Part shown: piece after piece, positions 6,461 through 8,203 of the stretch
How the letters are laid out: each line of letters opens with the position of its first letter
Position numbering within the stretch: the stretch's first letter is position 1
Source of the DNA: JALOPX01 sp041309605
Lineage (GTDB): Bacteria; Krumholzibacteriota; Krumholzibacteriia; Krumholzibacteriales; Krumholzibacteriaceae
Length of the DNA stretch: 8,203 nt
Direction of reading: 5' to 3'
Assembly (NCBI GenBank): GCA_041309605.1
Contig: JBFYZH010000006.1
Coordinates: 1-8,203 of the forward strand
The notes under the pieces: model-generated
What the model was told of the DNA's origin: nothing
Database searches by the model: none
The model's input: only the letters and a program-made list of their open reading frames with translations
Position numbers and translations under genes: made by a program

Positions 6461-8203
6461 TGGCGAAGGAAAAGATCGTCATACGTATCGACGGCAAGGA
6501 AGTCCAGACGGCGAGAGACACATATCTGCTCGCCGTTCTTCGCGAAAACGGGATCGTCGTCCCCACCCTCTGCAATCACAAGGATCTCACTCCGGAAGGG
6601 ACATGCAGGCTCTGCACAGTCGAGATCGAGGAAGAAGGCCGAAAGCGCCTGGTGACCTCGTGCAATTACCCGGTCAGAAGCGCGATAAGCGTCGAAACCT
6701 CATCCGAAAGGGTAAGGAGCCGCCGGAAAACGCTCGCGGAAATGCTGCTCGGCCGGTGGCCGAACGTTCCGTTGATAAGGGAGCTGGCCGCGATGTGCGG
6801 GGCGACCGACAGCGAAAGGTTCAGATCGCAGCTGACCGACGAGAACCCGAAGGCCTGCGTCCTCTGCGGCCGTTGCGTCCGCGCCTGCAGCGAGTTCGTC
6901 ATGGAGAATATCATCGATTTCGCCGGGCGAGGCACCATGCGCCACATGACCATGCCCTTCGGGCAGGTCGATCCGCACTGCATCAACTGCACCTCGTGCG
7001 CCTACGTATGCCCGACAGGGGCGATAGAGATAGTCGACGACATGAACCATCCGCACAACGCCAGAATGATACGGAATTACGGGATGAGGATAAACGCCGA
7101 GATGGCGACCCTCGACAGGAACCAGTGCCGCATGCGCGAGGTCGGCACGGCCAACATCGTGGACGTCATGGACGCGTACGACCTGCTTCCGGTCCAGAAC
7201 TACAGGTTCGGGTCGCATCCGGACACTCCGAATATCGGCTCCGCCGCGTTGAAGGCGAAATATGTCACGCAGGGTATGCCGGACGGTTGCTGGAAGGGAT
7301 GCTCGATGGCCTGCGCCAAGGTGGTCGACGGGTTCGTCCTGAAGACCGGCCCGTACAAGGGCCAGGTCGTCACCGTCGACGGGCCCGAGTACGAAACCGC
7401 CGCGGCGGCGGCCAACATGGGCTGTTTCGACGGCGATTTCCTGATCGAGTACAATTTCTACTGCGACACGTACGGCCTCGACACGATATCGATGGGGACC
7501 TGCATGGCCTTCGTCATGGAATGCTTCGAGAACGGCGTGATAACGACGAAGGAGACCGGCGGCAAGGCGCTTAAATTCGGCGCGCGCGACGAGGTCCTTC
7601 AGTGCCTGCATGAATGCGCGAAGGGAAATGGATTCGGCGTCGACGTCGCGCAGGGGATACGCTGGCTGAAGGAGAAATGGGTCCGGGAGCTCGGAGCCGA
7701 TCCGCAGTTTCTTCAGGACATCGGGATGGAGGTCAAGGGCCTCGAGTACTCCGAGTACATGTGCAAGGAATCGCTCGCCCAGCAGGCCGGATACACGATG
7801 TCTGTGAAGGGGCCGCAGCACGACGAGGCCTGGCTTATATTCATGGACATGGTGAACAACCAGATTCCCTCATTCGAGGACAAGGCCGAGGCGCTTTACT
7901 ATTATCCCCTGTGGAGAACCTGGTTCGGCCTTCACGGTCTCTGCAAACTTCTCTGGAACGACATAGTCCCGGTCAGCAACAAGACCTACCCGCCGCAGGT
8001 GGCCGCCAAGGTCCCAGAGCATGTCGAGGATTTCTTCAAATTCTACGAGGGCATGACGGGAGAACCTCTCGACGAGGAAAAGATGCTCGCCCAGTCCGCC
8101 AGGGTGCACAACCTCCAGAGGATCATGGTGCGGATGCTCGGTTTCGGAACGCGAAAGGACGACATGCCGCCCTACAGGGCGGTCGGTCCGGTGACGAGGG
8201 AAG
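6460..8203 (+). CDS. Fusion protein: NuoG-like N-terminal ferredoxin module + AOR C-terminal catalytic domains (cut by right edge)
   Basis: The 581 visible residues begin MAKEKIVIRIDGKE. ATG overlaps the upstream stop by one base, with GGAGG at 6448-6452, 7 nt before it. Residues 1-80 are a plant-type [2Fe-2S] domain with Cys38, 49, 52 and 68. The NuoG His-Cys cluster motif is absent at about 95-113 (MLLGRWPN). Two [4Fe-4S] motifs follow: Cys133/136/139/143 and Cys174/177/180/184. From about 200 on it is AOR domains 2 and 3: LLPVQNY, then cluster ligands Cys277, 281 and 285 (Cx3Cx3C, where P. furiosus AOR has Cx2Cx3C). GPEYET puts Glu312 at the place of AOR Glu313, and DTYGLD (336-341) is the first pterin motif. 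KGPQH puts His454 at the place of AOR His448. GLHGLC puts Cys495 as fourth ligand, but Gly490 replaces the usual Asp of DxxGLC. AOR domain 1 is absent here and present in the upstream gene. It is probably the substrate-converting subunit; aldehyde specificity is not established. Confidence 0.92.
   Translation, partial: MAKEKIVIRIDGKEVQTARDTYLLAVLRENGIVVPTLCNHKDLTPEGTCRLCTVEIEEEGRKRLVTSCNYPVRSAISVETSSERVRSRRKTLAEMLLGRWPNVPLIRELAAMCGATDSERFRSQLTDENPKACVLCGRCVRACSEFVMENIIDFAGRGTMRHMTMPFGQVDPHCINCTSCAYVCPTGAIEIVDDMNHPHNARMIRNYGMRINAEMATLDRNQCRMREVGTANIVDVMDAYDLLPVQNYRFGSHPDTPNIGSAALKAKYVTQGMPDGCWKGCSMACAKVVDGFVLKTGPYKGQVVTVDGPEYETAAAAANMGCFDGDFLIEYNFYCDTYGLDTISMGTCMAFVMECFENGVITTKETGGKALKFGARDEVLQCLHECAKGNGFGVDVAQGIRWLKEKWVRELGADPQFLQDIGMEVKGLEYSEYMCKESLAQQAGYTMSVKGPQHDEAWLIFMDMVNNQIPSFEDKAEALYYYPLWRTWFGLHGLCKLLWNDIVPVSNKTYPPQVAAKVPEHVEDFFKFYEGMTGEPLDEEKMLAQSARVHNLQRIMVRMLGFGTRKDDMPPYRAVGPVTRE

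Noticed and set aside
3281..8203. Split AOR caused by frameshift, misassembly or a broken gene
   Set aside because: The halves are on different proteins separated by complete Nuo domains, both frames are open, and start/stop overlap and ribosome site are intact, so the arrangement looks native.

Overview
The window comes from a GC-rich genome, probably an anaerobic bacterium. The evidence is a large oxygen-sensitive type of iron-sulfur/tungstopterin enzyme, a tungstate/molybdate uptake operon, a bacterial lipoprotein signal on the binding protein, and strong Shine-Dalgarno sites. The sequence alone does not identify a phylum; Desulfobacterota-like anaerobes would fit, but that is a guess.

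Minus-strand half (1-3055): a compact oxyanion ABC-transport operon reading right to left. It holds wtpA/modA (lipoprotein binding protein of the WtpA type), wtpB/modB (permease), wtpC/modC (ATPase with a TOBE/Mop domain) and modE (ModE-type winged-helix regulator, cut by the left edge). The junctions are an ATGA overlap, a 14-nt overlap and a 3-nt gap, so the genes are very likely co-transcribed and translationally coupled.

Divergent control region (3056-3280): AT-rich. It contains a clean inverted repeat, GGTTATGT-N8-ACATAACG (3155-3178), with the spacing and half-sites of a ModE operator. Candidate promoters face both ways.

Plus-strand half (3281-8203): two translationally coupled multidomain genes. 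The first encodes 1059 residues: an aldehyde:ferredoxin oxidoreductase (AOR) N-terminal domain, a NuoE-like [2Fe-2S] domain, a second thioredoxin-like [2Fe-2S] domain, a NuoF-like module and two C-terminal [4Fe-4S] sites. The second, cut by the right edge, encodes a NuoG-like N-terminal ferredoxin module followed by AOR domains 2 and 3. A single AOR is thus split cleanly at its domain-1/domain-2 boundary, and each half is fused to a different part of an NADH-dehydrogenase-like electron-transfer module. The two products can only make an AOR active site by assembling together.

Inferred logic: tungstate (or molybdate) enters through WtpABC and is built into the bis-pterin cofactor of the split AOR. 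Electrons from an unknown substrate, probably an aldehyde or carboxylate couple, pass through about nine Fe-S clusters. ModE may sense oxyanion level and act on both divergent operons. The NuoF module has lost most of its usual FMN/NADH-binding signature, so NAD(H) may not be the redox partner. The main points for follow-up are the split-AOR/Nuo architecture, the degenerate NuoF site and the shared ModE box.
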